Source of the DNA: Cyprinodon diabolis
Taxonomy: Eukaryota; Chordata; Actinopteri; Cyprinodontiformes; Cyprinodontidae
Direction: 5' to 3'
Assembly (NCBI GenBank): GCA_030533445.1
Contig: CM060069.1
Span: 34,582,337-34,646,336 of the forward strand
DNA length: 64,000 bases
Below are positions 25,056 to 38,700 of this stretch, piece after piece (position 1 is the stretch's first letter; each line of letters starts with the position of its first letter). The notes under the pieces are model-generated. The model had not been told where the DNA came from, did no database searches, and saw nothing but the letters and a program-made list of their open reading frames with translations. The position numbers and the translations under genes were made by a program.

Positions 25056-26499
25056 CTTATACTTTTTAATTTTTCAAATCAAATAAATAAATAAATAAAA
25101 AACTTCAAGAATGAGAATGAAATCTGCTTGTAAAGGTTTAGAATTTGACTTCTTTGAATGATGTATGCTTCCTTCTACCTATAGAAAATACATTCAACCT
25201 TGAAGGGGTGCTATCCTTCTGCTATGACTTTAACTGTCACCGTTATGTATGATTTAGGACGCTTGAGTGCAGACATTTCTGCACCACAAATTCAAGTAAT
25301 CATACACACGGACTATAGAGCATGAAATGCATAAAATCTTTGCAGTGTTCCTGTTTGAAAGAATCCACAACAGTGTAATGCATGTGTCTCTGTTCATGTG
25401 TTTTTGAACAGTGGGGGAGAATTCACTATTATCCACTTCATAAAAGCTACCTTTCTTGAACCCAGTACACTTTTCTTGGCCATCTGAAATGGAGTGTGGC
25501 CCTGAGTGGGAGATTTAGCCTTCATACAGTGACACGACATACAGCAAGGTTCTATGTTTCTCCCCTTTCACTGTAGAAAAAATGGACAAATTGTAGAAAA
25601 AATGGCGTGGACAGGACATCCATCTGAAAAGGATTTATGCAAGACATGCCTTGCTGTCAGACTATGCTGGCAGCAGGACTGGTGACATGAGCTGGGTTAT
25701 GGTCAGCTCTTTAGCACAGCATGAACAGCTCCCTCTCTTCATAAGTGATCAATCCTATTTAGTCAACAGGGGAGAGAACAGGGAGGGGATGGATACACAG
25801 TGCTTTCAAATTTTGGATTTATGTTCTATTTTTTAATGAATCACTGAACCACACTTGTACCCCTTTTAGATCCTATCAGTTTTTTGTTTTTTTTTCATTA
25901 TTTCTTTTTTGTTTCTCTGCCTTTATTTGTCTACAAATTCTTGTTTACCTAAGGGATAAACATAACATGACAAAGAGGACCATCTTCATTTATTTACTTA
26001 CTGTAATAATTTTTTTTTTCCTTTACTCCTTTGTTTGGAAAAGCGTGCACAACTTGACCTCTTGATTCCGTTTCAGAAAGTGGCATAAGTCAGAATTTGG
26101 ATTAAGTTTGGGGTAAATCCCTTCATACCCACAAACTTTGATTTCAGGAAGCTGCATAGCCAATATCCCCTGACATCTGCAGGTTACTCATGAAACAGCT
26201 CTGTTCAAAGGAGGATTTCTTGAAGATACCTCCTCGTCTGTCACACATGTTTGCTAAGATCAGACGAAAGAAAAGCATCAGAATTAAGGTGTCCTTTACT
26301 GCAGTAGCCTGTAGATTTTGGAGAGCAAATGCATATTATGCTTCATATAATTAGGTGAATTTTAGTACGGATTACTAGATTTTTCAGCACTAGCTTTCTT
26401 GCCAGAGTCAATAACTCATTCCAGTTGAATTTAAGCCACATATCGCCTATAAGACACAACAAGGAAAGATTATTTGTGCTGCATTTAAATTTATGCTGA
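25056..26499. other. Intergenic, no recognised feature
   Basis: AT-rich with short frames. A small direct repeat of TGTAGAAAAAATGG occurs at 25573 and 25593. No gene or repeat family recognised. Confidence 0.5.
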
Positions 26500-26504
26500 A
26501 AGCA

Positions 26505-26906
26505 AACTGTCAGGGATATAGAGTTACACTGTTACCATAGAGTTACAGTTTAACTGGTGCTGCTATAGGATTAGACTACTGAAGGACATAGGGACCACTT
26601 TTCATCATTTGCCTCATTTCATCTCTTCTCTCTAATTCTGTTATATTTGGTAGAAGGCTGCTCACACAGAGCCTGGTTATACTGCAGGTTTTTTTCCTTT
26701 AAAAAGGGAGTTTTTCCTCTCCACTGTCGCTACATGCATGCTCGGTGTGGACACTGCTGTCGAGTCAACGAGTAATCAGCTGGTTTTACTTACATAAAAA
26801 ACTTTGAACAACTCTGACTGTATTATCTGGTTGAATTGTCTGTAAAGTGCCTTGAGATGATGTGTTGGGAATTTTGCACTATATGAATAAACTGCATTGA
26901 ATTGAT
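26505..26906 (+). mobile_element. L2-like non-LTR retrotransposon 3' end (5' truncated)
   Basis: GAGCCTGGTTATACTGCAGG near 26669, AAAGGGAGTTTTTCCTCTCC near 26703 and the end AAGTGCCTTGAGATGA ... AAACTGCATTGAATTGAT (26847-26905) form the well-known 3' region of teleost L2-type LINEs and the SINEs that share their tails. No reverse transcriptase coding is present. It cannot be decided here whether this is a truncated LINE or a SINE. Confidence 0.72.
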
Positions 26907-28840
26907 AGCAGCAGTTAAAATTTGCCTTCCAGGCGCTGCTATGGTTTTTTTTTGGTTCATCTGTAAGCTCGGTATCTCTTTGTTTTATCACAGCTATAGG
27001 TTTTGCCTTAAACCAGAATACTACAAAGTGTTTGGCCAATCTGTGTCCAGTCAGCCTTGAATGGTGATTGAATTGATTCTTGTAGGTTTGTGAATCCGCT
27101 GCGCGTGTCTCTCTGAAACACGGGAAGCTCAATGGTTTTAATTATATCCAAACATTTTGCATTAAAAAATGTTTAAACAGATAAAATATATCAAGACAAT
27201 AGGTCAAAACAGCTCTTGTGAAGCGGTCTGAAAAAATAAACCCCGGGAACCATGGCAAGAAATCAGCTGAAGATGACTGTTCTGACTGAATGATCACTTT
27301 TCCCTCTAGACTTGTGTCACTGTCAGAAATCTTTAGGTATGTTTACTATTAAGCATAGAGCAGCAAGCTTCACTACCCACCACTACTCCAGAGACTGTAT
27401 AAAAGGTTGAGCCTCACCAGTAATGACATATTTTGTTGTGTTGTCCAATCAGGGCTCTACTTTCTCACTGCTTACCTCAATAGATCGAGGCTCAAATTAC
27501 AACAGGGATTCTCATAGAGACTGACACGCAGTGTCCTGCTGCTCCAGAGTCGAGTGGAGATCCCAAGAGCAGAAAGACCAGCTAATTAATGTGCAACATA
27601 CTAATGAAATTAGGTGGATATTTAATGCAATTTAATCACAGCACTTACAGAGGTTGAGAATATTTTATCAATAATTTCACAAAATTCACAGGGGAGGTTT
27701 AGCTTCCCTAGTACTCAATGAGAAACTGCCACTGTTTTGAATGCTCTAATACAGGATAATTCAGTTTGTAGCCATTGTTAGTTTTACACATCAATCTTTG
27801 GAAGATAATATGAGAATGGAATTGGAAAATTCTGTTTTTTTTGTTACCTTGCTCAGACTTTTAAGGTCAACTATATAGAATAGAGAGTGGAGAACATTTT
27901 CTCCATGAGGGATTTCAAAGGCCAAAAGCACTTCAGAACCAAAAGAACATAAAAGTGCATTTCACATGACATACAAAAAAACTGTTGATTATCTGTAACA
28001 CCTTTAGGAAAATACTCTGTGGACTTTTAAGACAAAAGACATATTAGGATATGTGTCATATCATTCTCAAAATGGGTTTTGTTATTTCAATTTGAAGTTC
28101 TTAAGGTAAAAAGAGCTTACTCTATCCACCTCTACACACAATGCTGTCTTCTCTTCATGATTATTACAGGTCTCTTGTGTTTCCTCTGCATTTACTGGAG
28201 TCGTTCAAATGCTTTCAACTTTCAAAGACTTATATTCTTTTTGCACATTTTGTCAAACTGTCCACAGGATGTTATAGCTTAAGAAAGGCTGGAATGTACG
28301 ATAGATCCTTTTCATAACATTTTTATTTTTATACAATTACCACTGTACCCTTTTTTGAGACATAACTAGGACAAAGAAAGTGGGTTAAATTTTCACTTTT
28401 TTGCTCTGGTTTCAATCCGGTTGCGGAAAACATGATTAGTTTTTGTATCCAGAAGTCCCCTGGCATGCATTAATATGTCTCTGCATTATAGCCAATTTTA
28501 GTGTTCTATTTCACAATACCTTTCAAAGCCAAGCATGTATGTTTCTTATGTTTTTTTGTAACTCTGCATTAGGTAGCAAAATATTATGTATGATATATAG
28601 CAAATATGTATGATAAAGTTTAAAAACAGGATATAACAGCTTTGGAAAACTGTGTGTTCTGTACAGCATATAACAGTTGAGTATTAGGGGGAAATATGAA
28701 GGTAACTATAGGAATTAAAATCCTTGAGTTTTAGAAAACTTACTTGAAGAGCAGCTCAAACCACTTAAACTGAAATTACTTTCTCAGTAAATAATTTCTC
28801 AATTATTTGTATACATTAAAATTATACATTTGGATAGTTG
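26907..28840. other. Intergenic, no recognised feature
   Basis: AT-rich, short frames only. About 27240-27580 is of more balanced composition and may be single-copy. I see no support for a gene. Confidence 0.45.
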
Positions 28841-29562
28841 TGTCATGATGGGTTTTAGTTGCTTAGCCCACATGCAGAACACAACAGAGGCTGGGTAAAA
28901 GGTTTAACAGAGTTTATTGAATGTGCAATAATACAGGTTAAGTACAGGATCTTGAACTGGTCCGGGCTGGTTCACTGAAGTCTGCAGAGATGATAGTTTG
29001 ATTAGAAAGGCAGGCAGATGAGCATGAGTCCTTAGATAATTCAGAATTCTACCTTGACTTCTCTTTGAGAGAGGAGGAACCGTTGGGTCCAAAGACTGTT
29101 TGTTCAGCAGAGTACACGAGCAGCTGCAGCGTCTAGCTTCTCACTTTGAATGGCAGACCTTGATTAGTTTCAGCTCTTCACTAAGAGCACCAGGAGAATC
29201 CACATAGGAATCTTCAGGTTTGGCTCACCAGGGCAGATTGGCAGGTTAAGCTCATCCAGAGCTTCAGGCTAGAGACAGGTTTCCTGAGAGACAAAAACAG
29301 AGGAGAGTTAGAATCAGATCTCTCTCTAGAGACAACTAAGATTCTTATCAGTTTCGAAGGCTCAGGTCGCTAACCAAACTAAGGTCAACACTGCGGCGTC
29401 GAAGTGCCAAGGTGCCAAGGTCTGGCAGCTGGTTATAAAGGGCAGGTCTCCTGATGAGTAGATGCGTCTCAGGTGTGCTGGAAGACTCCAGCTCCAGGAG
29501 ACCCACGGCGCACTCTGCTGGAGGAAGGTGGTACAGCTCCAGATCCCAACAAGTTGTTGACA
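28841..29562 (-). mobile_element. Possible TGTCA-ended repeat related to family T
   Basis: Starts TGTCATGATGGG, followed by TTAGCCCACATGCAGAAC, which resembles the TGTCACG...GGACCCAAATGCAG start of the 23.2 kb copy. It ends GTTGACA at 29562. The interior is G+C-richer than the flanks and has an 8-base tandem CAAGGTGC near 29409. No matching target duplication was seen, so the boundaries are tentative. Confidence 0.4.
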
Positions 29563-29941
29563 CCACTTCATTTTTATAGCAAGTAAACTATAAAAAAAAG
29601 TAGCATTTTTCTTCTCACATGTTATATTCTGTGATGCATTTTTAAATGTTCAACTTTTTTTTTTTTATTGTTCAACTGATGTTTATAATACTTCAAGGCA
29701 CAAGTCTCCAGCTAGGCTTATTGTTTTTGCACAGTTTTTAAGAATAAACCAAATCCACAGCAGGCGAGCACAGGAAGACAAGTAGCAAGCTGTGGAGTCG
29801 CTCGCTTGCATGCACAGTCAAAATTTTATAATTGTGTAAAGACAAAGAATTTTTATTTTTAATTTGTCACGCTTAATGTGGAGCTGCTAAAGATTGATGT
29901 TGGAAGTGACAAGAAAGGAGATAAATGTGTGTGGGGGGGTC

Positions 29942-29943
<2 letters not shown>

Positions 29944-29979
<36 letters not shown>
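29944..29979. repeat. (CT)n microsatellite
   Basis: About 18 CT units, uninterrupted. Confidence 0.95.
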
Positions 29980-29981
<2 letters not shown>

Positions 29982-31590
29982 GGAAACCAGATATATTTAG
30001 AAATAGGTACATTACAGATTATAATCCCCAGCACTGAAGAAACATATAATGGCTTTCCAGCTGTGAATTAATCACATCATGGGAAACGGGAGGAAAGAAA
30101 AAACACGGATGTCTGCTCAACCACAAATGAAACTTTAAGGCCATTGTTGTTGAAAAATGTACGGCAAAGTAAGCACAGATGGTTCAATTATCACTTGGTC
30201 TAAGATTTACAGGCATACCAGTTGTCTTTTAAACTAACGTTTGGTTGTTTGCATTGCAGTAAGGATCATATATATAAGGAGCTATATGATCTGTATTGGC
30301 CTTTTGTACCCAGAAATTATGGGTATTGTGAAGGAGGCAGTAAGGATGGAAGCATCTCCTTAGTCTACATGAGCCTTGTTTTGAGAGAAAATTAAATCGG
30401 CCATGGGGAACCTTCAAGGCCACATGAAGGATGTAACAAGAGACTTACAAACAATAAGTCTTGTGCATTATTGTTTGCAAAACAACAAGTATTTATTTAA
30501 AGATGCTAATTAGTCAAAAAAATAATGAAGTGATGATTAGAGTCCTACAATTAATAACCCCACATTTTTTCTATTAAAGTTCCTTTACAATGCATAATTT
30601 AGGCATATAGCTTATGAATAATAAATGTTACTTCTCAAACTGTTTTAGTTCTATCAAGGTACACATGACTACAATATGGCTGGCCTTGCAGCTACTGGAA
30701 CCAAATACTAGTCCTACAGGCTGTTCTTTTTTAGTTTTTTTTGTTTTTTTGTCTATTGAAATCTTAGACAAAGAGTTTAACAAACAGTTATCCCTTTATA
30801 GGTTGTCTTTCTGTGTTTATCTTTGTTATTTGGCCAGTAAGAGTTTTTTTCTCCATTGTACCAAGAAAGCCTAGAAATCAATTATTTTTCATCAGTGCTG
30901 CATCTCCCATCTGACCAACTGTTCATGTTAATGTTCCATTAGGCCTTTTGGGCCCATTCATCTTTTGCTTTTGTGTTGGTGCCAGGGATAAAACAGGCTA
31001 TGGGAACCCAGTGTTCCTTTGGACCCAGCAGCTATTTGCAGTTTGTGACGTTATGAACCTGAGATTTATTAATAAACAAAAGCTGATGTGTTCATGGCCC
31101 GAGAAGCTACAAGTGATTAGACCCTCATTAGTAGTTTGCCAGTGCAGGAGTTTGGGAGTCACAGCCACAGTTAGTATCATTAGCAGTGGAGCAATGGATC
31201 CGCATCAAGCCTGAGGCTCCTCATCAGTACTTGTCAAAAAGACTGCTTCATTAGTCAGTGTCCAGATGACGCAGGCTATTGTAAAGGATATTTCACCCCC
31301 CATGAAGACATAAGTGTCCTACCAAATAGGTTGCTGACCTCCATGGAGTCTCTGGTCCTGAGGGGGAGGAATTGGGAGAAACTAAAGATAAGGACAGCCC
31401 AGGAGTGGGGTGAGGGTTTACCAACCGCAGGGCATAGGACAGAGTGTCTCCTCTCCAAATTGCCCCCCAGCTGAACTGCCCCCGACCCCATGTGCACAAT
31501 GATGTTAGCAGAACGGTGACTTCTTTGTGCTCGGATGAAGAGGCAGATTCTCAAGAAGAGGACAGAGAAAGAGACAGTAGGGAAAACCGA
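29980..31590. other. Intergenic; single-copy-looking block
   Basis: About 30930-31260 has balanced composition, several TAAT/ATTA cores, and no repeat signature. The open frames on both strands there have no recognisable domains. A regulatory role is possible but unsupported by anything beyond composition. Confidence 0.35.
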
Positions 31591-31606
31591 CCCCCCCCCC
31601 CCCCCC
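31591..31606. repeat. Poly-C tract (16 C)
   Basis: Sixteen consecutive C, so the minus strand carries a G16 run able to form quadruplex structure and prone to sequencing length error. Confidence 0.9.
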
Positions 31607-32199
31607 AAGTAAAAGTTTGAATCGTTTATCTGATCTGGATGAAGGAGATGTAAAGCCAAGAGGCTGGGAGGACAGAAAGAAATAATTTGAAAAAATTGGC
31701 ACCTTTTTGATCTATCTGCCTTCTGTCTCTGCTCTGTGATGTAAATGACAGCACTGACAGTATGCAGGCATCTGTCCTGCAAGCCGATTTATGATGGCTG
31801 CTTTGATGTTACAGTTTTGTCTGGAGTGCTTTTTGATATTCATTTGATGCACTTCTGTAATCTTAGCTTAAAACATGATTTTAAAAATTATTTAAAGGGA
31901 AAGATAATTGTGGTTATCATCATGTGATATAGGGTCATTTTAGATTCATATTGGTAGATAGATCCAAAGTGAAGCAAAATAACAAATTAATAACATTAAT
32001 ATAAATTGTTCACAATGATTTCTAGGTAACAGTATATGCATAACGAAAAATGAGCTTAGTTTAGTGATAAATGGCACAAAGTGCACAAATTGTATTGTTA
32101 CTTTTTTTGGCTAATTCATTCAATATTTAAACAATTATTGAAAAGAAAATTACATGTTTGCTCAATACATTTGATACAATGATTGTAAAGCTTTAAGGA

Positions 32200-32440
32200 A
32201 AAGTATTATACTTGAAGTATACTAAATTGAGACATTTTCTTTTTTAAGTTTACTAAAGCATACTTAAAGTATACTTTAGTAAACACTTCTTATACTTCTT
32301 AGTGTAAGTCAAGTACACTTGACTATACTATTTTTAAGCATATGAAATATAGTATAGGATAAGTAAACTTTAAGTGCACTGCCTGATTTTAAGTATAAAA
32401 TTAGTGCACTTTTAGTATACTTGAACTACTTTTTGCTAAG
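32200..32440. mobile_element. Palindromic AAGTATACTT-rich MITE-like repeat
   Basis: Many copies of AAGTATACTT-type half sites in both orientations (TTGAAGTATACTAAA, TTAAAGTATACTTTAGTAAA, TTTTAGTATACTTGAA). Inverted ends run from about 32203 (AAGTATTATACTTGAAG) to 32433 (AGTATACTTGAACTACTTT). It would fold into an extended hairpin. No coding. This type of sequence recurs in teleost genomes as a non-autonomous element. Confidence 0.5.
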
Positions 32441-32789
32441 GAAAACTATCTTTTGTTATCATTTTCACAAAGTGCATAACATTTAGGGAAACCCGACCCT
32501 TGATTTCATTAAAAAATGTTTAGTAGAAAACAACAAAATCAAGACGGTTTTCTTCTCATTAAACACTTTTGCAGATAGGACAGTAAAACACAGAGGAAAG
32601 GAAAATCTAAAATTAGATCTCTAAAATGTTTCATGTACTTCTCCTAGACAGATATGAGATATGTGTAATACCAAAATGAGACTAAAGTTTATTTCTCATG
32701 TCTCATTTTTTTCGCTGCAGCAATAAGATGTACTAAAGCTCCTTTCAAGTTTCAGAAACGATCTAAAAAAATAAAATAATAAAATATTC

Positions 32790-33700
32790 TCTGACTTTGA
32801 CCATTTTTGAGTCGCTTTGGATCCCAAGCAGAGAAATAAGACAGCTCTCTCTATGCACTCAGTCTACTCTCATCACATCCTTTTTGAAAAACATTAAACA
32901 CATAATTCTTAGAATTTACTCCACCTTCAAAAGGTTATGTGACTCTGAAATACAAATAGAGGAATTAAATATTGACATAAATATTGTCAGTAGGCAAATC
33001 ACCTGGTCAAGATGGCTTGAATTCCAATTTTCATAGTTTTTTTCTGTGAAGACTTAAAATGTATTGAAAATTATAATTTAATGCCAACTATGAAACAAAG
33101 AGTCATTGCATTGTTACCCAAACTAAAGGAAGACAAAAGACATGTTAATATCTAAAACCAATAACCTTACTGAATGCAGATAACAAATCATTCTCCTTCT
33201 TCAAAGGAAAACAGATTTAAGAAAGAAATCATTTAATGTTCATTAAGGATTGGTCTATCCACAATACTATTAGGTTGGTTCTTGACTTTATAAGCTATAA
33301 TGTCTTTATTAAAGATAAAGGCTTTGTTTTATTTTAGATTTCAAAATGCTTTGACTCTAGAGAGCATCCATTTCTAACTCAATCCTTAGAATATTTTGAC
33401 TTTGATGAAAGGTTTGTAAAAGTGATTCATTTAATGTATATTAATAGTTCAGTCCCCCTATTTTAATGAACAACCAGAAGATTTGAAGTGCAATGGGGAT
33501 TCTGACATTGTTGCCTCTGCTCTTTATGTATCATTTATTATTTCTTTTGCCTGCAGAGTTATTGTTTGCTTCTTATTGAGCCATTGAATGTAATTGGTTA
33601 TCCTCTGATAATAACTCAGTTTGCCTATATTATCACTATTTTTCTGAAAGATGAAAAAATATATCCGCTTAGTCACAAATAAGATGAAAACTATTTCTAG
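32790..33700 (+). pseudogene. Decayed L1-type LINE reverse transcriptase (ORF2 fragment)
   Basis: Across frames, the plus strand gives a run of L1-like reverse transcriptase motifs in the right order: a region like 'SP-G-P-DG' near 32990-33020 (S-R-Q-I-T-W-S-R-W-L-E-F); 'RPI-LLN-D-K' (K-P-I-T-L-L-N-A-D-N-K) near 33160-33190; 'D-x-E-K-A-F-D' (recognisable as K-A-F-D-F/S near 33320-33355); L-E-Y-F-D-F-D-E-R-F near 33390-33415; and a decayed catalytic block ending I-F-L-K-D-E near 33640-33655, where the expected YADD is lost. Many frameshifts and stops make it inactive. The element is truncated at both ends. Confidence 0.6.
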
Positions 33701-35454
33701 AGCCTGTGGATTATACTTAAATTAATAAAAATGTGAGTTATTGTCAATATAACAATTAACAATAAAGCACCTAATATGGGATTCCGGTGAAATTAGAAAT
33801 AAAATATTAAGGTTTGACCATAATAAAAGATTATAATGCAAAAGAAGATTAGAAAATTTTACATGTCATTAAGTAAATGCATTCTTAAGTCCGGGCTACA
33901 AAGAGATGTTTGTTATTGGAGGAATTTTGATGACCAAAGTGGATGCACCTCTTGATTTAAATATCCAGCTATTTCTTTTGATCTTCCTTGATTGGGCGAT
34001 AGTGGCATTGGATGTTTGCCCTGCTCAGCCCAGCTCCGGTTTTCAGTGTCGCTGTGTATTTGGGCAAGTGACCTGAACTGTAGGTGAAGAGAACTGATCG
34101 TAGTCTGATGGTGGCCCCTGTGTACGGCAGCTTGGCTTCTGTCAGTGAGCTCCAGGGCAGCTGTGGCTATAATGTGGCTCGCCATGATGGTGTGTCTGGA
34201 TCAATAGGTGTGAATGTTAACCTTATTAATAGTGAATTTTAGGAGAAACATATGAGAAACATTTGAGGAAAAAATAGAAACTATAAACTCCAATATGTCT
34301 GAGCAGTATGTTGGAGCAGCAACATTTTCCTCTGGGTATTTATAAATGTTTTAACTCCTTAGTACTTGCTCTTATTGTAGGTATATGAAAGCTGAGTCGA
34401 GCAGCTTTTGGAGCCATTTCTTCTGATTTCCTTTGTTTTCAACAACAAACCTTGTTTAGAAGGCATGTTTTCTCATCACACCCCTTTTTAAAATGTAATG
34501 AAGACAAATAAAACCAACAGTAATCCAGTTATAAGTTTTAATAGAAAGATCTCAAAACTATAGATTTTTTTTCCCTGAAAAAAAGAATAAAAAACACCAG
34601 TTTGTATTACAGGTTATGATATTACTATATTAGATAAACAAAGTGAGTGGCAGGAAATCTGTCACCATGATCAAGTGATTATACACCAGTAAAACTAGTA
34701 CTTTTTTTTTATTTATATATATAATTCAGCCACAATTAAAAGATCCTATGTATAAACAGCCTTTTTTTTACGGTCACATCACTGTATCTTAGTTCTGAGC
34801 CATTTTTAGGTGGGTTTGCACAATTTGCTTGAAATCCCTGTTTTGTTGCCTTTCTTTCAGGATTTTCTAGTGGAAAGCAGAACTTGAATTGTTTTGGTAA
34901 ATTGTCCAATTTCTGGAGCAGGAAAGCAGACTAACCTTGCATTTTAACAAACGTCTGCTTTTGCAATACAGGTAAGCAGGTTATAAACATGAATAAATAA
35001 AAAAACAAGAAAACCTCCTTTTTCTTAATCAATTTGTGAATTAAAAACTGTAGGTTGGATTTACTCCCATTATGTGAGCTAATTTGAAACATTGAAATGT
35101 GATGAAAAATGGAAAAAATACAACATATCTGTCCGAGTATAACAGGAAGTCTTGGGTTTATTTTTAACAGATTTCCTGTGGCCATATGGTGCTAAACAAA
35201 ATGTTTTACCAACAACCACACAGTATTCTACACGGTGTGTAGAATACCCAAAGATCAAACTTATGCAAGAGTGACGCAGGCATTTTTCTTATATTAAAAG
35301 TAAAAAGTACACATTCCAAAAAAGTAAAATAGGTTTTTAATCAAAAAGCTTCTCAAGTAATTAATAACTGATCATAATATATGATTAGGCAATGCAATAA
35401 ACAGGAACAAATTAAGTTAAGATTTTGGTATCCTAAAGATTTAAAGTTATAGAG
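33700..35454. other. Intergenic, no further repeat recognised
   Basis: The first part may continue the L1 remnant without recognisable motifs. A perfect 11-base hairpin lies at 35223-35247. No gene supported. Confidence 0.4.
35223..35247. repeat. Perfect short hairpin
   Basis: GTATTCTACAC (35223-35233), a GGT loop, then GTGTAGAATAC (35237-35247): an exact 11-base inverted repeat. Confidence 0.7.
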
Positions 35455-35710
35455 AGGATTTTCATGAATTTTTGAAAAGACCCACCCTCTCCACTTAAAA
35501 AAGAAATGCACATGCGCAACCCTGTACCTGCTCCCTAGAGGTAATGCCTATTAAATGTGTGGGAGAGTATGCACGAGCCATTTCTCCTCTTGCATGCTCT
35601 GTTAAAAGTTGGCGTTTGTATCGCTCATACAAGCTTATTTTCCAAAAGAAGATTTGCAATTTTTCCATTATGTCGGATTCACAAGTGAAAGCAAGGAAGA
35701 CCACGTAGGA
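35455..35710 (+). mobile_element. Interspersed repeat (family P), copy 2
   Basis: AGAGGATTTTCATGAATTTT, GACCCACCCTCTCCACTT, AATGCACATGCGCAACCCTG and a CTCCCTAGAGG block align with the start of the copy at 19895. Beyond about 35580 the two diverge, so the element boundaries are not defined by this pair. Confidence 0.5.
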
Positions 35711-38700
35711 TGGCCTTAGGTAAACATATCACCAAGTTGATGGACAATTAGGAGGACCACATACTTTGATGATCCACATGGAAAAAGACCATCCTCTGTT
35801 ATAGCTTTTAAGTTTAAACATTAATACAGCTTTATTTAGGCAGTTACATTTTCAGGACAGAAGAAACACCCATCTAAATCAAATTCAAAATAAACCCAGA
35901 CTTACAGTTTAATGCAGTTAAAATTGGGTAAAATACACCCAAATAAAATATCTACTATTAAATGTGATGAAATGTGAAATAGCCAGAAATGTTCCTCAAA
36001 TAAGATTATTATTTGATAATAATCTTACTTTTCTTATTTTACCTTGGTAAAAAGTTGATTGTACAATTTTTCAAAAACGTTTTTCCAAAAACAACCTATT
36101 AAATACTTTGGTACTACCCCAGTCTGCTCAGCAAGCAGTTCAGAAAAATAAAAGCTAATTTTAAATAGAAAAAAAAAAGCAAAGACATTAAACAACGTGA
36201 ACCTATACATGATTCTTAATGTGGGTCATCCTGTACTCTTTCTTGATATCAGTACCATAACTGACCAGACCAAATGCTAAATGAATTTAAAGGCTTACTA
36301 AGGTGTTTGGTGCTTCATATTGGGCACTGAACCAAAATCTTTGTGTCTAAGTCTTCTAGATTGTTTGCTTTTCAACTCCAAACATTCATGTTAAACATCT
36401 TGAGCACCTTTGCACATTTGGACTAGTGTGAAACTAAACTAAACTTAATTAAATTGAATGCTAGAAAAGATCAGTCACCTCTTGCCTAGAGGCTGTCATT
36501 GGACCAGCTTTCTCCGCTGTGTGCTCCCAACCATGACATTGCAGGTCCAGAGACGTATGTGAAAGGAGCAACAATGTCAGTTGCTTGCTCAATAAGCCCC
36601 CAGAGGAGGATTAAACAGGTGCTGCTACTGAGGTAAGGACTTCATTAGGGGTATTACAGTAATAATGGCATAATGCCTTCATCATCCTTTCAGATGTGGG
36701 TAAGGAGGGTGGGGAATTTAGAGCATGGAAGAGGGAAGGCTCATTCAGGAGCCTTTCAAGTATGAATCTAATTATGGTGGATCACTTTGTGACATCAACT
36801 TCTTTCAACTTGCAAAGGGGATAGAAATCCAGATCTGACCAAACCAGCAGAGTACAGATACTAACTTGACCAAAGGCAGTTTATCAGGAAAATTGGATAA
36901 ATAAATTACTAATTACCATCATGTAGCCATTACATTGAGCAAGTTCTTACTTTGACATTCTGTTTATCATGTATTTTTCCTGCATTATATCAATAGAAAA
37001 GATAATACATTTAAATGTAGATGTGATCACTCTGATCCAATATTGGTATCAGACCTAATATTCAATAAAACATGGAATATGAAATATAGGTATTGACATG
37101 AGCATCACTATTCAGAAACGTTAAAAAAACCAAACCCTTTCTACAGTTGCAGTTGGCAAAAGGCAATTGATACTGACATTTATTCCAAACTATCTAAAGC
37201 ATGTCGTCGTATTTTACAGTAAACCACTTTTTCAGCTATTTAGTGTTACTTTTTTCAATTTCTTTATGCAGACTAAGTGTACCAGCAGTTCTAACAATAA
37301 GGAGGTTAAGCAGCAATAAAGAAAAAAGCTTTATTCAACAGTTTTGACGCGTCTAAGTCTTAGAAACCGCTAAATAGGCAACGTTTATTGGTTGGCATTC
37401 TACAGGAAAAATTTTTGCAAAGTGTAACAAATTACAATAGACATACATTGCTGTATTTGTTAAAGATGTTATTTTGGTAAAGTTGTTAATGACAAATAAA
37501 TTAACCAAGGCATAATTAGAACCATTAGAAACCCCTGGTTCGTATTATAAAAAAAGGGCTCAGAGTCCTTCAAGGTAATGTTTTATTAATTATCTATTTT
37601 TTTAATCGGTGTAAATAAACTAATTGATAAGTCAATCAATAAGTGAAAACCTAATGCTTATTGAATTTTATTAGAATGAATTCAAAAGAAATTTGTCTTT
37701 AAAAAAAAGTTTTAAACTTCACATCCCTTTGCAATCTCTTTAAAAAGCCAGTGGGATTTCGTATATAAAACAAAGTAAATAATTTGAAAGGAAATGGTTT
37801 AAAAAATCTAAACCTGCCAAAGCATGAATCAGTTTTGTCTTAACTTTATAAAAAAAAAATGGCTGATAGTATCTGTGTGATTTTCTCCGTGTAGCTTATA
37901 CAACACTGTGGCTAAAACAACAGTAAATGTTTACACAGAGGCTTTCTAAACCATAAAATATCAATATTTTTGCAGATATTCAGCCATTTTTGACCCAGAC
38001 TGGAATAAAAAAGGCATTTGAGAATCTCTATTTTTGTCCCTGTTTTCTGAAGTGTTGTTTGCTTTTTTGGCTGTGTCCAATTACAAAGTTGTTTACACAG
38101 GTTGCTGCATATATCTGTGTGCAGCCTTGTTGCACATACTTTCCTAAATTGTGGAATCAAGGTTTGAAAGCAACAAGTCAAATAATTTTGGAAATATTTT
38201 GAATATGTATAATTCATGATTTGGAACACTTTCTCAACCTGAGGTGCTGCAGTTTCACTTTCCCATCGTTCACTAACTTATCAGACTACAAACTAAGACA
38301 GCAGTTTGCTCGATGTTAATGCCAGTACCACAGTGCAGCAGTTCTGGACTATCTAGGCCAAAAAAGCAGCTACCAAATTGATGTTTTACAAAGCCTATAA
38401 ATATGTAATTACCATACTTGAAGCTAAAAGCATGTAGCAGTTTTTTCTGTTTACTGCTGTGATCAAAAAGCTCTTTATTCTGGTTTTAGGTTTATTACGT
38501 AAAATACAGGTTTGTTCCATGATGACAGCTTGTTTTTATTGTTCTCTGTGATCTTCCGCTCCTTTGAGTCTAGTTGAGTTCTATACTTCTTACTCTGGGG
38601 CCCACCACTTCTGTGTGTTTGATTTATGCACACAGGAATATTTACAACACACAAAGGAATAAATCTAGCAGCCAATGGACAAGGGGTGACAGAAATATGG

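Noticed and set aside
31276..31782. 168-codon minus-strand open frame with a glycine run
   Set aside because: The glycines come from the C16 homopolymer; no family resemblance and no splice or promoter signal.
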